64,000 nucleotides of DNA. Source: Oscillatoria princeps RMCB-10 (GTDB taxonomy: Bacteria > Cyanobacteriota > Cyanobacteriia > Cyanobacteriales > Oscillatoriaceae). Shown piece after piece: positions 26,597 through 35,791 of this stretch (positions are counted from its first letter, which is position 1; each line of letters starts with the position of its first letter). A program made the position numbers and the translations under genes. The notes beneath the pieces are model-generated. The model was given only the letters and a program-made list of their open reading frames with translations, did not search any database and was not told the DNA's origin. Where the stretch lies: contig JAHHHT010000018.1 in assembly GCA_019359235.1 (NCBI GenBank), positions 1-64,000 on the forward strand. The letters run 5' to 3'.

Positions 26597-26779
26597 CTAC
26601 TCCGGCATTAGGCATCCGGCGCTGTGGTCATCGATTATTGCGAAACTTCTTTGCAGAAGTATTTCAGCAATATCCGACTTGACGGTGGCATTAGTTATTG
26701 CTCCCGTACTGCGAATATCCTGGGTTAGCCATTCGGGCGTAATTGCCTCTGGCCCACAAGGTATTTTCAGATTAGTCAT
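26597..26779 (-). pseudogene. Truncated phosphotransferase (APH/EcKinase-like), N-terminal fragment
   Basis: About 60 residues. PEAITPEWLTQDIRSTGAIT plus NATVKS matches the N-terminal segment of aminoglycoside-phosphotransferase-fold proteins of the DUF1679/EcKinase type, where ITPEWLT..LR leads into the ATP-binding lobe. The similarity ends about 30 residues later, and the methyltransferase gene begins 56 bp further on, so the catalytic lobe (about 300 residues) is lost. It is a broken gene. Confidence 0.6.
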
Positions 26780-26850
26780 CGCTTGTCGTCCCCATAATAT
26801 CACACATTCTCATTTGAGAGAGTAGCTTTTTTAGCAGTATACTCCTAAAG

Positions 26851-26935
26851 TCGCACCCCGGCACTGCTGTAACCCACAAAATTTTACTGCAAAAAGCCGG
26901 TTACAGCAACTGTAACGGCGGTGCGAGAGCGTCCA
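26851..26935. repeat. Direct repeat flanking the glycosyltransferase, copy A
   Basis: About 85 bp, imperfectly repeated at 28544-28630; shared blocks include CCCACAAAATTTTACTGCAA and CAACTGTAAC. The two copies bracket the glycosyltransferase gene. Confidence 0.7.
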
Positions 26936-26980
26936 GCTCCAGAATCCGGCACTCTTTATCACTGTTGCGCAACTCCTGTT

Positions 26981-28258
26981 TTAATTCCCTCTCAAAACCG
27001 GCTTGCCGGTAGATATCACCTGTTCGATAACATCAGCAGCGCGACTCACCCCGCCGGCGAGCCGAATCGCTTCTTGCAGCCTAATGGCATTCTTTTTGTA
27101 AGAATCTTCCCCCAGCACCTGCTGTATAGCAGTTCGCAGCTTGGGAACGCTTAACTTTTTCAACGGCACAAACTCCCCAGCCCCTGTCCACGCGATCCGC
27201 GCTGCCACTCCCGGCTGGTCGTTGGCAATGGGAATTGCCACCATCGGCACCCCATTGCTGAGAGATTCCAGAGTCGTATTCAACCCCGCATGCGTAATCG
27301 TGAGCCGGGCTTTTTGCAGCAGTTCCAATTGCGGCGCATACCCAACAACCAGGGGATTTCCAGGCAATCCTTGCAGCGATTCTGGGGGAGTTGAACCCCC
27401 CAGAGAAATCACCAACTGGACATCTAACCCAACACACGCCTCAGCCATTGATTTGAAAATCCTCAGCAGGCGATTTTGCAGAGTTCCCATCGAAGCGTAA
27501 ATCAGCGGTTGCCCGGTCAACTTTTCAAACGGGAAAGATACCGGTTCCCGACTGGCTGGGTTGTGGTAAGGGCCGGTGAAATGGAAGCACTCCGGCAAAT
27601 GCTGCCTCGGGAATTCAAACTCCGCAGGCTGCTGACTCAACTGTGCCAGTTTGGAAAAGACTTGGCTGGGGTGAGAGTAGGGGGGCAACTTCCACTGCTG
27701 GCGATACTCGTTCACAAACTGCACAATGGGTTGCGTGAAGCGATTGAGTAACCCGTAACAGGCTCGGTTGCGCAGACGCGCCCACCAGACTGGATTGTAA
27801 CTCCAAGATGTGAAAAACGGCGGAACGCTGTCCTCTTGATTAATCATCAGGGCGCTGCACACGGTAATAAAGGGAATTCCCAGGAAGTCCGCAACAGTCT
27901 CGCCCCCTGATGTAACTTGGTCTACCAGCAAGGCTTCCACACCGGCTGCCTTCAGCGCTTTTGGGGCGTCTCGCAATAGCAGAGCGGCACTCTCCCGCAC
28001 CAGACTTATGGTATACCGCAAAGCAGCCAACCCGCTCAGTTTCCCCAGCTTGGCCAGCGATTCTGCCGTAAACCCCGCCGGACACTCAGACTCTCCAATC
28101 GCCCAGAATTCCAATCCCGCTGCTTCTGTCTTTGCGCGAGCATCGAGCATTCCGAATAGGGTGACGCGATGACCGCGCAGTTTCAGCTCGCGCCCTAACG
28201 TTGTCATCGGGTTGAGGTGGCCGGTTGTGGTGGGACAGAAAAGGCCAAAATGCGTCAT
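26981..28258 (-). CDS. UGT-type glycosyltransferase (GT1 / MGT family)
   Basis: A 425-residue GT-B enzyme. The N-terminus FGLFCPTTTGHLNPMTTLGR carries the conserved GHLNP acceptor-side block. The C-terminal donor-binding region contains THAGLNTTLESLSNGVPMVA (about residues 312-331) followed by IPIANDQPGVAARI, the sugar-nucleotide binding signature. It would transfer a sugar from a UDP-sugar to a lipophilic acceptor, as in CrtX or macrolide glycosyltransferases. The acceptor is unknown. Direct repeats flank the gene, and a fragment of a second copy lies at 25397-25547. Confidence 0.9.
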   Translation of the reverse strand: MTHFGLFCPTTTGHLNPMTTLGRELKLRGHRVTLFGMLDARAKTEAAGLEFWAIGESECPAGFTAESLAKLGKLSGLAALRYTISLVRESAALLLRDAPKALKAAGVEALLVDQVTSGGETVADFLGIPFITVCSALMINQEDSVPPFFTSWSYNPVWWARLRNRACYGLLNRFTQPIVQFVNEYRQQWKLPPYSHPSQVFSKLAQLSQQPAEFEFPRQHLPECFHFTGPYHNPASREPVSFPFEKLTGQPLIYASMGTLQNRLLRIFKSMAEACVGLDVQLVISLGGSTPPESLQGLPGNPLVVGYAPQLELLQKARLTITHAGLNTTLESLSNGVPMVAIPIANDQPGVAARIAWTGAGEFVPLKKLSVPKLRTAIQQVLGEDSYKKNAIRLQEAIRLAGGVSRAADVIEQVISTGKPVLRGN

Positions 28259-28765
28259 GGGAAAGTCCTGAAATAGAGAGAAGTGTGAGAAAGAGGGAAT
28301 TTTTTAGGATTTTAACCCAAAGTTGGTACTTAAGGAGGCAGTCGCTTCGGAACTGCGTACATCGTCACCCATGAAAATTGTCCCCGGGGCGGGGCGAGCT
28401 GGTAGGGCTAAAGCCCAACTACAAACATTTTCAAGTCAGATCCTGTAGGGGCGGGTCAGAGTGCCCGCCCCGTTCCCAGGCTGTAGGGGCGGGTCAGAGT
28501 GCCCGCCCTGGAAGGAGGGGACTTGGGTTATTTAACTCTGAAATTCGCACACCGGCGCTCCTCTACCCCACAAAATTTTACTGCAAAAGGTCGGTAACAA
28601 CAACTGTAACTGCGGAGCGTTCGCCTTCCAGAGGTGCGATGGTAGAAAGCACACATTCTTAAGTCTTCTTTAAATTGTGGCACACACCGGCTCGCCGCAG
28701 CTAGCATAGAGCTAAGCGCCACCGGTCGCCCACTGGACACCTGAAAATTCAGGAGGTAACTACCT
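28259..28765. other. Intergenic region with duplicated GC-rich repeats
   Basis: No gene. TGTAGGGGCGGGTCAGAGTG followed by CCCGCCC occurs twice in a row (about 28446 and 28482). Copy B of the flanking repeat lies at 28544-28630. CAGGAGGT at about 28750 is the ribosome binding site of the next gene. Confidence 0.6.
28544..28630. repeat. Direct repeat flanking the glycosyltransferase, copy B
   Basis: Second copy of the about 85-bp repeat at 26851-26935. See that entry. Confidence 0.7.
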
Positions 28766-31576
28766 ATGCCCACCGCAGCACGCTCAGGCTCCACATTAGG
28801 GGGCTTATACGTCCAATCCCCATCGGGCCAGAAACTGGTTTTCCCCCTCAAACATACCGAAGTGCTGGCCAAAATCGCCGGCAACCTGTCCCGATGCGAA
28901 GTGCGGCAAACCTTTGAAAATCCCTTCACCGATCCCTTAGAAGCCGTCTATATCTTCCCACTGCCGGATGAAGCCGCAGTGGATGACATGGAAATCAAAA
29001 TCGGCGACCGCATTATCAAAGGCAGCATCAAAAAACGCGAAGAAGCCAAACAAATCTACGAACAAGCCAAACGCCAAGGGCGCACCGCCGGTTTGCTCGA
29101 ACAAGAGCGCGATAATATATTCACACAATCTCTCGCCAATATCAAGCCCGGAGAGCAAATCGACGTTATCATCCGCTACACCGACAGCCTGAAATTTGAA
29201 GGCGGCGATTACGAATTCGTCTTCCCAATGGTGGTGGGCACGCGCTATATCCCCGGTACGCCAATTGACAGCACCGGCGATACTGACCAAGTGCCCGACG
29301 CCTCCCGCATCAGTCCGCCGGTTGTGCCGCCAGAAACTCGCTCTCGCCACGATATCGGCGTTACCGTGGAAATAAATGCCGGCGTGCCGGTTTCGGATGT
29401 CCGCTCAACTTCCCACCAGATTCGCATTGAGCGCAAGGGGAAAATCGTGCGGGTGAAGTTGGGAGGCGAAGACACAATTCCTAACAAAGATTTAATTCTT
29501 CGCTATCGGGTTGCAGGTGACAAAACCCAAGCCACTGTGCTAACCGAAGCCGACGATCGAGGCGGTCATTTCGCCCTTTATCTTATCCCAGCTTTGGAAT
29601 ACCGCAGCAATGAGATTGTGCCCAAAGATGTCGTCTTCCTGATGGATACCTCCGGCTCCCAAGCTGGCGATCCGCTGCGGAAATCCCAAGAACTGATGCG
29701 GCGGTTCATCAGCGGGCTGAATCCAGACGACACCTTTACTATTATAGACTTTGCCAGTACGGCACGGCAACTCTCTGCCCACCCATTGCCAAATACTCCG
29801 CAAAATCGCACTCAGGCAATTAATTACATCAATAGCCTGCAAGCCAATGGCGGCACGGAATTGCTCAATGGCATTCGTGCCGTGCTGAATTTCCCACCGG
29901 CACAGGCTGGACGCCTGCGGAGTGTTGTGCTGCTAACAGATGGCTACATTGGCAACGACAATGAAATTCTAGCCGAAGTGCAGCGCCACCTGAAAGAAGG
30001 CAATCGCCTCTACAGTTTCGGTGTGGGCAGTTCCGTCAACCGCTTCTTGCTCAATCGCATCGCAGAAATCGGGCGGGGAACCTGCCAAGTCGTCCGCCAA
30101 GACGAACCCACGGTGGAAGTCGCCGAGAAATTCTTCCGCCAGATTAACAATCCCGTGCTGGCGAACATTAAAATCAGCTGGGAAGGCGAGGGGGAAGCGC
30201 CGGTGATTTACCCCTCAACGCTGCCTGACTTGTTTGCCGAACAGCCGCTGGTTTTGTTTGGGCGTAAAGAAGACCGCACTGCCGGCAATATTCGCATCAC
30301 CGGCATGGCGGGCGGTAAGAAGCGATACAAAATTTTCAGCCTTAATTTTAAGGGTGCTGGCAATCCCGCCATCGCCCAACTTTGGGGACGCCAGCGGATT
30401 AAAGACTTGATGAATCAAATGTTTGCCGGGGAAAAGAAATCTCTGGTAGAGGCGGTAACAGATACGGCTTTGACTTATCAGTTACTGTCGCAATACACGG
30501 CTTTTGTGGCTGTCAGTGAAGAAGTGCGGGTAGATCCGGAAGGCGAGCGCGTCTCGGTGCAAGTGCCGGTGGAAATGCCCGAAGGCGTCAGCTATGAGGG
30601 AATTTTTGGTGCCGCGCCGGCAAACCAGCCGGTTTTTAGCTCAGTTATGTCACCGCAATTTATGACAGGATCGCGAGGTGATGAGATAGCAGGTCGTGGG
30701 ATATCAGCACCTGCGCCGCAAGCGCACCAAGATGAAGAGGAAGAGTTCGGAAATTTGTCGGCTGGTGCTGCTTATGTGCCCGAATTCCTGCAGCGGCGGC
30801 GAGAGAAAGAGGAGGAAGCGAAATATGTGGAACAGAATCTGATCTTAGACCCCTGCGCCCTAGAAGATGTAGAGATCGGCGAGGCGGCGGGCGGCGACGA
30901 CGACGGCATGAACCTGGACTGTGCCCTGGCGGAAGCGGAGTCGGCTCCGATTGTCAGGACAGTGAACCAAATCCTGGCGCGAGCGCTCACCGACGGGGTG
31001 TCGGACATCCATATCGAGCCGCAAGAAGAGTTTCTGCGGATTCGCATGCGCAAGGATGGGGTGCTGCAGGAATATCTAAGACTGCCTAAAAAGATTGTCA
31101 ACCCGCTGGTGTCGCGCTTCAAAATTCTGGCAGACCTGGACATTGCGGAGCGGCGGAAAGCCCAAGACGGTCGCATCCGGCGTATCTTCCAGGGACGCAC
31201 AGTGGACTTCCTGGTGAACTGTTTGCCCAGCCGCTACGGCGAGAAGATATGTATCAAGGTATTGGATCCGCTCACAGTTTACCCTGAAGCCAATCCCCAC
31301 CTGCAAGTTGTCAGCATCACCGGCTTGGATGAAGCGATAGCGGCTTTATTAACACAATACCTGCAAAATGTCAAGCTACCTGCCGGTTTTAGCGGTGAAA
31401 TTGTCTTGGAGTTGCCGGTGCAAAATGGTCGCGTGGGGCGGATTGTTTTGGATGACGAAGCCTCGACGCTAGATGCGCCAGAGCTGCTCGATCCGATTAA
31501 GCGAGTTTTGCTCAGCTGGAAAGTGCCTTCGGGTGTTGCCGGCACGGTGCGCATCACCTTGCGGATTAACCCGTAG
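28766..31576 (+). CDS. VIT-vWA protein fused to a PilB/GspE N2-like domain and a C-terminal after-VIT-like domain
   Basis: A 936-residue protein. The VIT domain (about residues 25-140) includes CEVRQTFENPFTDPLEAVYI and RQGRTAGLLEQERDNIFTQS. The vWA domain (about 285-460) has an intact MIDAS (DTSGS about 294, then the Thr and Asp sites). An acidic, low-complexity linker follows. Residues about 725-840 closely resemble the N2 domain of type IV pilus/T2SS ATPases: APIVRTVNQILARALTDGVS, DIHIEPQEE, ILADLDIAERRKAQDGRI, PSRYGEKICIKVLD. The Walker A/B motor is absent. The last about 80 residues (FSGEIVLELPVQNGRVGRIV ... GTVRITLRI) resemble an after-VIT domain. No signal peptide is seen. CAGGAGGTAACTACCT marks the start well. 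The role is unknown; a scaffold or adhesion-regulating protein is possible. Confidence 0.88.
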   Translation: MPTAARSGSTLGGLYVQSPSGQKLVFPLKHTEVLAKIAGNLSRCEVRQTFENPFTDPLEAVYIFPLPDEAAVDDMEIKIGDRIIKGSIKKREEAKQIYEQAKRQGRTAGLLEQERDNIFTQSLANIKPGEQIDVIIRYTDSLKFEGGDYEFVFPMVVGTRYIPGTPIDSTGDTDQVPDASRISPPVVPPETRSRHDIGVTVEINAGVPVSDVRSTSHQIRIERKGKIVRVKLGGEDTIPNKDLILRYRVAGDKTQATVLTEADDRGGHFALYLIPALEYRSNEIVPKDVVFLMDTSGSQAGDPLRKSQELMRRFISGLNPDDTFTIIDFASTARQLSAHPLPNTPQNRTQAINYINSLQANGGTELLNGIRAVLNFPPAQAGRLRSVVLLTDGYIGNDNEILAEVQRHLKEGNRLYSFGVGSSVNRFLLNRIAEIGRGTCQVVRQDEPTVEVAEKFFRQINNPVLANIKISWEGEGEAPVIYPSTLPDLFAEQPLVLFGRKEDRTAGNIRITGMAGGKKRYKIFSLNFKGAGNPAIAQLWGRQRIKDLMNQMFAGEKKSLVEAVTDTALTYQLLSQYTAFVAVSEEVRVDPEGERVSVQVPVEMPEGVSYEGIFGAAPANQPVFSSVMSPQFMTGSRGDEIAGRGISAPAPQAHQDEEEEFGNLSAGAAYVPEFLQRRREKEEEAKYVEQNLILDPCALEDVEIGEAAGGDDDGMNLDCALAEAESAPIVRTVNQILARALTDGVSDIHIEPQEEFLRIRMRKDGVLQEYLRLPKKIVNPLVSRFKILADLDIAERRKAQDGRIRRIFQGRTVDFLVNCLPSRYGEKICIKVLDPLTVYPEANPHLQVVSITGLDEAIAALLTQYLQNVKLPAGFSGEIVLELPVQNGRVGRIVLDDEASTLDAPELLDPIKRVLLSWKVPSGVAGTVRITLRINP

Positions 31577-31946
31577 CCGGTAGTTGCAGAAACCCGGGGC
31601 GTGAGCATCCCGATTATGTAGGGGCGAAGCATTCGGGCGAATAATCTCTCCGTCAAAACCAGCAATTGATAATCCGAATGCGAAAGCCCTCACCAGGGTA
31701 GTTTCAAAAACGGGATGCTCCCCCCGGGGCGGGGCGGTCTCCGTGGGTGCCACCGGCACTACAACCGGATAAAAAGCGCGTACTTCATCAACTGAAAACC
31801 GCTATATTTTCGTTCCCAGCTTGAGCTGGTAACGAGGGAAAAGCTGTAGGGGCGGCCCCCCGTGGCCGCCCTCCTGACACCAGTGCCCCCCGTGGCCGCC
31901 CCGACGCCGCGCGGCTACCACACGGAGACTGCCCCCACAAGGCGGT
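31577..31946. other. Intergenic region with several dispersed repeats
   Basis: No gene. It carries AAGCATTCGGGCG-type repeats, a solo end of the MITE-like family at 31781-31805 (ending CTGAAAACCGCTATA), and two copies related to the CACACGGAGACTGCCC element. Confidence 0.55.
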
Positions 31947-32597
31947 TTAAACTTCCCCACCGGCTTCAATCACCGGCTTCCGCAGGCAGAGATAAACCAG
32001 CGGGCCAAAAAGAGGAATCAGCGAAACAGTCCAGAAAAGTGCGGGATTTTTGATACCCCGTCTCGCCATATCATCTCCCAGCAGCGCAGGAAAAAGCGCA
32101 GACAGCATGCAGAAATCCAAACTCATCACATGAATAAACCGGCTCGTTTGCCACTGCCCAATAAAATCGCCCCAGTCGCCATTTACCAACCCGTAAGCAA
32201 CCAAACCTGCAGCGCCCAAAATCAGGAAAATGCCGGTGATGCGGGAATCTAAAACCTTGAGGAAAACATTTTTATTCCCGGAAAATTGCGGGTTGGGTTG
32301 GCGCAGCGCCAAATAGGGCAGCAGGGCAAAAGCACCCACCGCGAACGACGCCGCCGCAAATGGCCAAGCCGGCAGCTTCTGCCCCCTGCCATCAGCAAAC
32401 AGCACGCAGCTGTAAATGATTGGCCAGACGCCCATGATATTGAACAGGGCGACGATTAGGGGGTTGATGCCTTGCCAGTTGCCGGTGGAAAGATTTTGAA
32501 TCAGCGCCCAAGTATCAGGCCGGTCGGGTGGTGCGAGGAGAAAGGCATAGGAGACAAACCCAACCCACAGCAATCCAAATCCTATTTTTCTGACCAT
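31947..32597 (-). CDS. Multi-pass membrane protein of unknown function
   Basis: A 216-residue protein with five or six hydrophobic helices. The first is KIGFGLLWVGFVSYAFLLA, and the last is ALFWTVSLIPLFGPLVYLCL near the C-terminus. The loop with ALLPYLALRQPNPQFSG resembles a family shared by cyanobacteria and plastids. No cofactor motifs are seen, and the function is unknown. The gene is monocistronic, with an ATG start. Confidence 0.75.
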   Translation of the reverse strand: MVRKIGFGLLWVGFVSYAFLLAPPDRPDTWALIQNLSTGNWQGINPLIVALFNIMGVWPIIYSCVLFADGRGQKLPAWPFAAASFAVGAFALLPYLALRQPNPQFSGNKNVFLKVLDSRITGIFLILGAAGLVAYGLVNGDWGDFIGQWQTSRFIHVMSLDFCMLSALFPALLGDDMARRGIKNPALFWTVSLIPLFGPLVYLCLRKPVIEAGGEV

Positions 32598-32604
32598 GTT
32601 AATA

Positions 32605-32641
32605 ATTTTAGATTTTAGATTTTAGATTTTAGATTTTAGAT
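32605..32641. repeat. Heptamer tandem repeat (ATTTTAG)5
   Basis: Five perfect ATTTTAG units lie just upstream of the membrane protein gene (minus strand). Such short tandem heptamers are typical of filamentous cyanobacteria. Confidence 0.85.
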
Positions 32642-32698
32642 GCGTTAGGAATCCAAAACCTAGAATCTATAACAGTATTCACTTAGGTTAGGACAATA

Positions 32699-32722
32699 GG
32701 ACAGGCGAGACGCCTGTCCTAC
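32699..32722. repeat. Palindromic dispersed repeat (GGACAGGCG family)
   Basis: AGGACAGGCGAGACGCCTGT plus CCT. Same family as near 324, 41015 and 51618. Confidence 0.65.
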
Positions 32723-32790
32723 GCCTTATATCCATAGGGTACTGATGTCCGTTCCCTATGTGGCTAGTGCTATAAAATATAAAATCGGGC

Positions 32791-33885
32791 TTAACTCAGG
32801 GCGTCCGAGAGATAATCCGCTGCGGCTTCCACCATTGCGATAGCATTTTCATACACCATCCGGGTGGGGCCCAAAACACCCACACTGCCCACCGGCACGG
32901 AACCCCGCCGGTAGCTGGCAGAAATCAGGGTGCAGGTGCGGATCGGTTGCAAAGGATTCTCCGCGCCAATCCGCACATTCACCCGCTTGCCGGCGGTTTC
33001 GGATGGCGGCGGTTCAGAAATCAGTGGCCACAACTGGTCTTGCTCCTCTTCCAGCAGCTGCATCAGGGTCTGGACTTGGTTGAGTTCGGAAAATTCCGGC
33101 TGTCGCAGCACTTCCGCCACACCGCTAATCAGAATGCGAGTCGTAGCAGGCGTCTGGCGGCGGGTCAAGTCGGCCAGCAGCGCTCTCAAGAAATCGGCAT
33201 AGCGCTGAAATTGCCGGTCGAGTTCGCTCAAGTCCAGCTGGGACAGTTCCGCCAGGGGGCGCTCGCGCAGCTGGCTGTTCAAAAAGTTGGAGAGGATCTG
33301 CAGTTCGCGCTCCACCAGTTCTGGTTCGGGCTGCTCGCTGTCTGCCGGTGTGGGGAGTTCCATCAAAACCGACTGGGTTTCGTAGGAATCTGTGACCGCA
33401 ACCAGCATCACCCGTCCTCGATCCAGCAAAACCAGCTGCAGGTGGCGCAGGCGACTGGTGCTGGTTTGGGGCATGGTGATCAGGGTAATATAGCCGCTGA
33501 GGGTGGAGAGGAGTTGAGCCGCACCGCGCAGCAAGGCTTCCAAACTGGTTTCTTCCCAGTGGAGCCGGTCGCGCAGGACGTTCTCCAGGTTGCGTGTCAG
33601 CACCTCGGAAGGCGCGAGCAGCTGGTCAACGTACACGCGGTAGCCAGAGTCGGAGGGCACCCGACCGGCAGAGGTGTGGGGTTGATAGAGCAATCCTGCT
33701 TTTTCTAAATAGCTCAAGCAAGAGCGAATGGTGGCTGGGCTGACACTGAGGTTGTACTCCTCGAGCAAAGCTTTTGAGCCTACCGGCTCCGCAGTCGCAA
33801 TATAGTGCCGCACCGTTGCCCACAGGATATGTTGCTGTCGGTTATTGAGATTTACTTGCACAGACATTGGCGCAGACGCTCTCAT
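32791..33885 (-). CDS. hrcA: Heat-inducible transcription repressor HrcA
   Basis: A 364-residue HrcA, the repressor that binds CIRCE operators and controls groEL/dnaK-type genes. The N-terminal winged helix ([20 protein letters not shown] ... [20 protein letters not shown]) and ...[20 protein letters not shown] are hallmarks. The C-terminal dimerisation domain ends with [20 protein letters not shown]. The start could be the ATG at 33885 or, more family-like, the ATG at 33867 ([12 protein letters not shown]). No CIRCE element is seen in this window. The gene stands alone. Confidence 0.95.
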   Translation of the reverse strand: MRASAPMSVQVNLNNRQQHILWATVRHYIATAEPVGSKALLEEYNLSVSPATIRSCLSYLEKAGLLYQPHTSAGRVPSDSGYRVYVDQLLAPSEVLTRNLENVLRDRLHWEETSLEALLRGAAQLLSTLSGYITLITMPQTSTSRLRHLQLVLLDRGRVMLVAVTDSYETQSVLMELPTPADSEQPEPELVERELQILSNFLNSQLRERPLAELSQLDLSELDRQFQRYADFLRALLADLTRRQTPATTRILISGVAEVLRQPEFSELNQVQTLMQLLEEEQDQLWPLISEPPPSETAGKRVNVRIGAENPLQPIRTCTLISASYRRGSVPVGSVGVLGPTRMVYENAIAMVEAAADYLSDALS

Positions 33886-34464
33886 TTAATAGAGGTTTAA
33901 AACAATTACAATCTTTGATTCAAATGATAGTTAAAAAAACCCGCCCCAGCTAGCTGCCAGGGGGCATATCGCTCCGGGGAGGCCGGCAGCGCGATATATA
34001 CAGGGGGATGCAGCCGGTGGGGGAGAGGCGGATAGGGTGAGGGCGTTGGGGCGAGTGAGGAATCTTTCCCCAGTCCCCTCTTGCCAGTCCCCAGTCTTTT
34101 TTTCGGGGGTGAGGGGGAGATTTGTGCTACCATATTTCTGCTTTGCTGCAATAAATATATAGGGAGCCAGACACGGGTTCAGCAAGCGCATAACTGACTG
34201 AACCGGCGGCGCGTTATAGCAAGATACCAGATATTGCAGTTTGGCACTTAATTGATTTCTACTGCGGTAGCAAAAGCAACCAACTCCTGCCAGCTTGAGA
34301 GACGTTAAGTTTACCGCTCCTGAATTCGCGCTTTTTAATTGCATAGTTTTTATCCTCCCGCCACTGAAGTTGCGTGAGTTTATGAAGCGCACGAGCGCCA
34401 AGGGGCAGAGGGAGGAGAAGAGGATATCCCGTTAGATGTAGCTATGCAAATTATATGCCTGGTA
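33886..34464. other. Intergenic region, no gene seen
   Basis: A 580-bp gap with AT-rich and GC-rich patches. One long minus-strand ORF (33931-34401) has no conserved features and Pro/Ser-rich composition, so I do not call it. Confidence 0.4.
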
Positions 34465-34827
34465 TCAGTATCGGGGAACTGACGGATCGACCAGGATAGA
34501 GTAGGCATCGATTCCCCCCACCACATTTCTAACATGGGTGAAGCCCTGATACAGCAACCACTGGCACATCTGGGCGGAGCGGACGCCGTGGTGGCACAGG
34601 ACAATGGTTTCGGCGTGCGGGTCGAAGCGGGCCGAAATTTGGCCAGACCATTCGGCAAATTGACTCAGGGGCAGGTTTTCAAAGCCCTGGAGGTGAGCGA
34701 GGGCAAGTTCGTAGGGCTCCCGCACATCCAGCAGCTGCAGGCTGCCGGTGGGCTCTGGCCCAAGCCGGCTGGCCAGTTCCTCAACGCTAATCTGGGGGAT
34801 GGATTGACTGGAAAATTGAGCGGTCAT
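34465..34827 (-). CDS. Rhodanese-like domain protein
   Basis: A 120-residue single-domain rhodanese. Sequence landmarks are LQLLDVREPYELALAHLQGF (the conserved DVRE) and VLCHHGVRSAQMCQWL, with the catalytic Cys in the CHHGVRS loop. GFTHVRNVVGGIDAYSI follows. Such proteins carry sulfur as a persulfide; the partner is not known. The start is the ATG at 34827 (MTAQFSSQ); a GTG 9 bp upstream is possible. Confidence 0.9.
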   Translation of the reverse strand: MTAQFSSQSIPQISVEELASRLGPEPTGSLQLLDVREPYELALAHLQGFENLPLSQFAEWSGQISARFDPHAETIVLCHHGVRSAQMCQWLLYQGFTHVRNVVGGIDAYSILVDPSVPRY

Positions 34828-35438
34828 CAGGTTCACGGGTCAATAAAAGACTGTGAAAACCAGTTTAGAATCAATCCCCACCGGCACGCTAGCTATTTCT
34901 GATGGGCATTGGGCGTGGGGGATTGGGTTAATTATCAACTTTTCTCCTAACCCCTAACCCCTAACCCCTAACCCCTGGCCCTTGGGCATTGGGCATTGGG
35001 CATTGGGTCAATTATCACTGACCTCCTGAAACCTGCGCCCTAATCCCCAGGTGTTGGGTGTTAGGTGGTAGACCTAACCCCTCACCCCTAATCCCTAACC
35101 CCTAACCCCTGACCCCTGACCCCTGACCCCTGACCCCTGATCCCTAACCCCTAATCCCTAACCCCTCACTCCTCACCCCTGACCCCTAATCCCTACCCCC
35201 TAACCCCTATGTACTGCGCGTCACGCACCCTACTTCCAGGGGGTTGCTACCTTAACTTGAGGCGGAAGACAAATTAATACAAATTAATTATAAAAAATTC
35301 ACTTAATTTTATAAGGCTGGGTAAATTAAAACGCAGCACTCCCCCTGGGAAATCTTCCCCAGACTTGAGCGCCGCTTTTTTTAATATGGAGTTTAACGCG
35401 CAACTATTCAAGCGTGGTTATCCAAAAATTTCTTAATT
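34828..35438. repeat. Heptamer short tandem repeats (CCCCTAA / CCCCTGA) and GGGCATT repeats
   Basis: About 34948-35210 holds clusters of 7-bp units: CCCCTAA, CCCCTGA and TTGGGCA. Many are in direct tandem (for example five CCCTGAC-type units at about 35105-35135). This is the STRR type known from filamentous cyanobacteria. The rest (35220-35438) is AT-rich, with no gene visible. Confidence 0.85.
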
Positions 35439-35660
35439 TCAGCTGACAGGGGAACCCACCTCCACCTCTGCCAAGTCTTTCTGTTTAGAGGTGGTGGTGT
35501 AGATATCAATCATTCGTTCCAATTGCTGCACGCGCGGGCGGTTGGTAACGATCGAAGAGAAATCCGGCATTTCTTGCCAGCAGTGCGAGCAGAACCAATA
35601 CACACCACTGTGACGAGCGTGACGGAGTAACTGACCGGAGCAACAAGGACAAGGATTCAT
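35439..35660 (-). CDS. Small Cys-rich (zinc-ribbon-like) protein
   Basis: A 73-residue protein with two metal-type knuckles: CPCC (residues 4-7) and CSHC (about 24-27), in the segment NPCPCCSGQLLRHARHSGVY and WFCSHCWQEMP. This N-terminal block is a common cyanobacterial small-protein pattern. The C-terminal half is variable. It probably binds zinc. Function unknown. Confidence 0.72.
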   Translation of the reverse strand: MNPCPCCSGQLLRHARHSGVYWFCSHCWQEMPDFSSIVTNRPRVQQLERMIDIYTTTSKQKDLAEVEVGSPVS

Positions 35661-35791
35661 AATATTTTAAAACCAGCTACTTTTTCAAAGGGGGTTTCCC
35701 AGCGAGTGGGGGTGAGGCGATCGACAGAGCGAGGATAGGCTTGCCCCTAACAACCAGTCAACTCAGCAACTGACCTGGGTGGGGCTGATTT

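Noticed and set aside
33931-34401. 156-codon minus-strand ORF between hrcA and the rhodanese gene
   Set aside because: No ribosome binding site, biased Pro/Ser composition, no recognisable domain.
34948-35210. CRISPR array
   Set aside because: The units are 7 bp and contiguous, with no spacers of constant length, and no cas genes are in the window.
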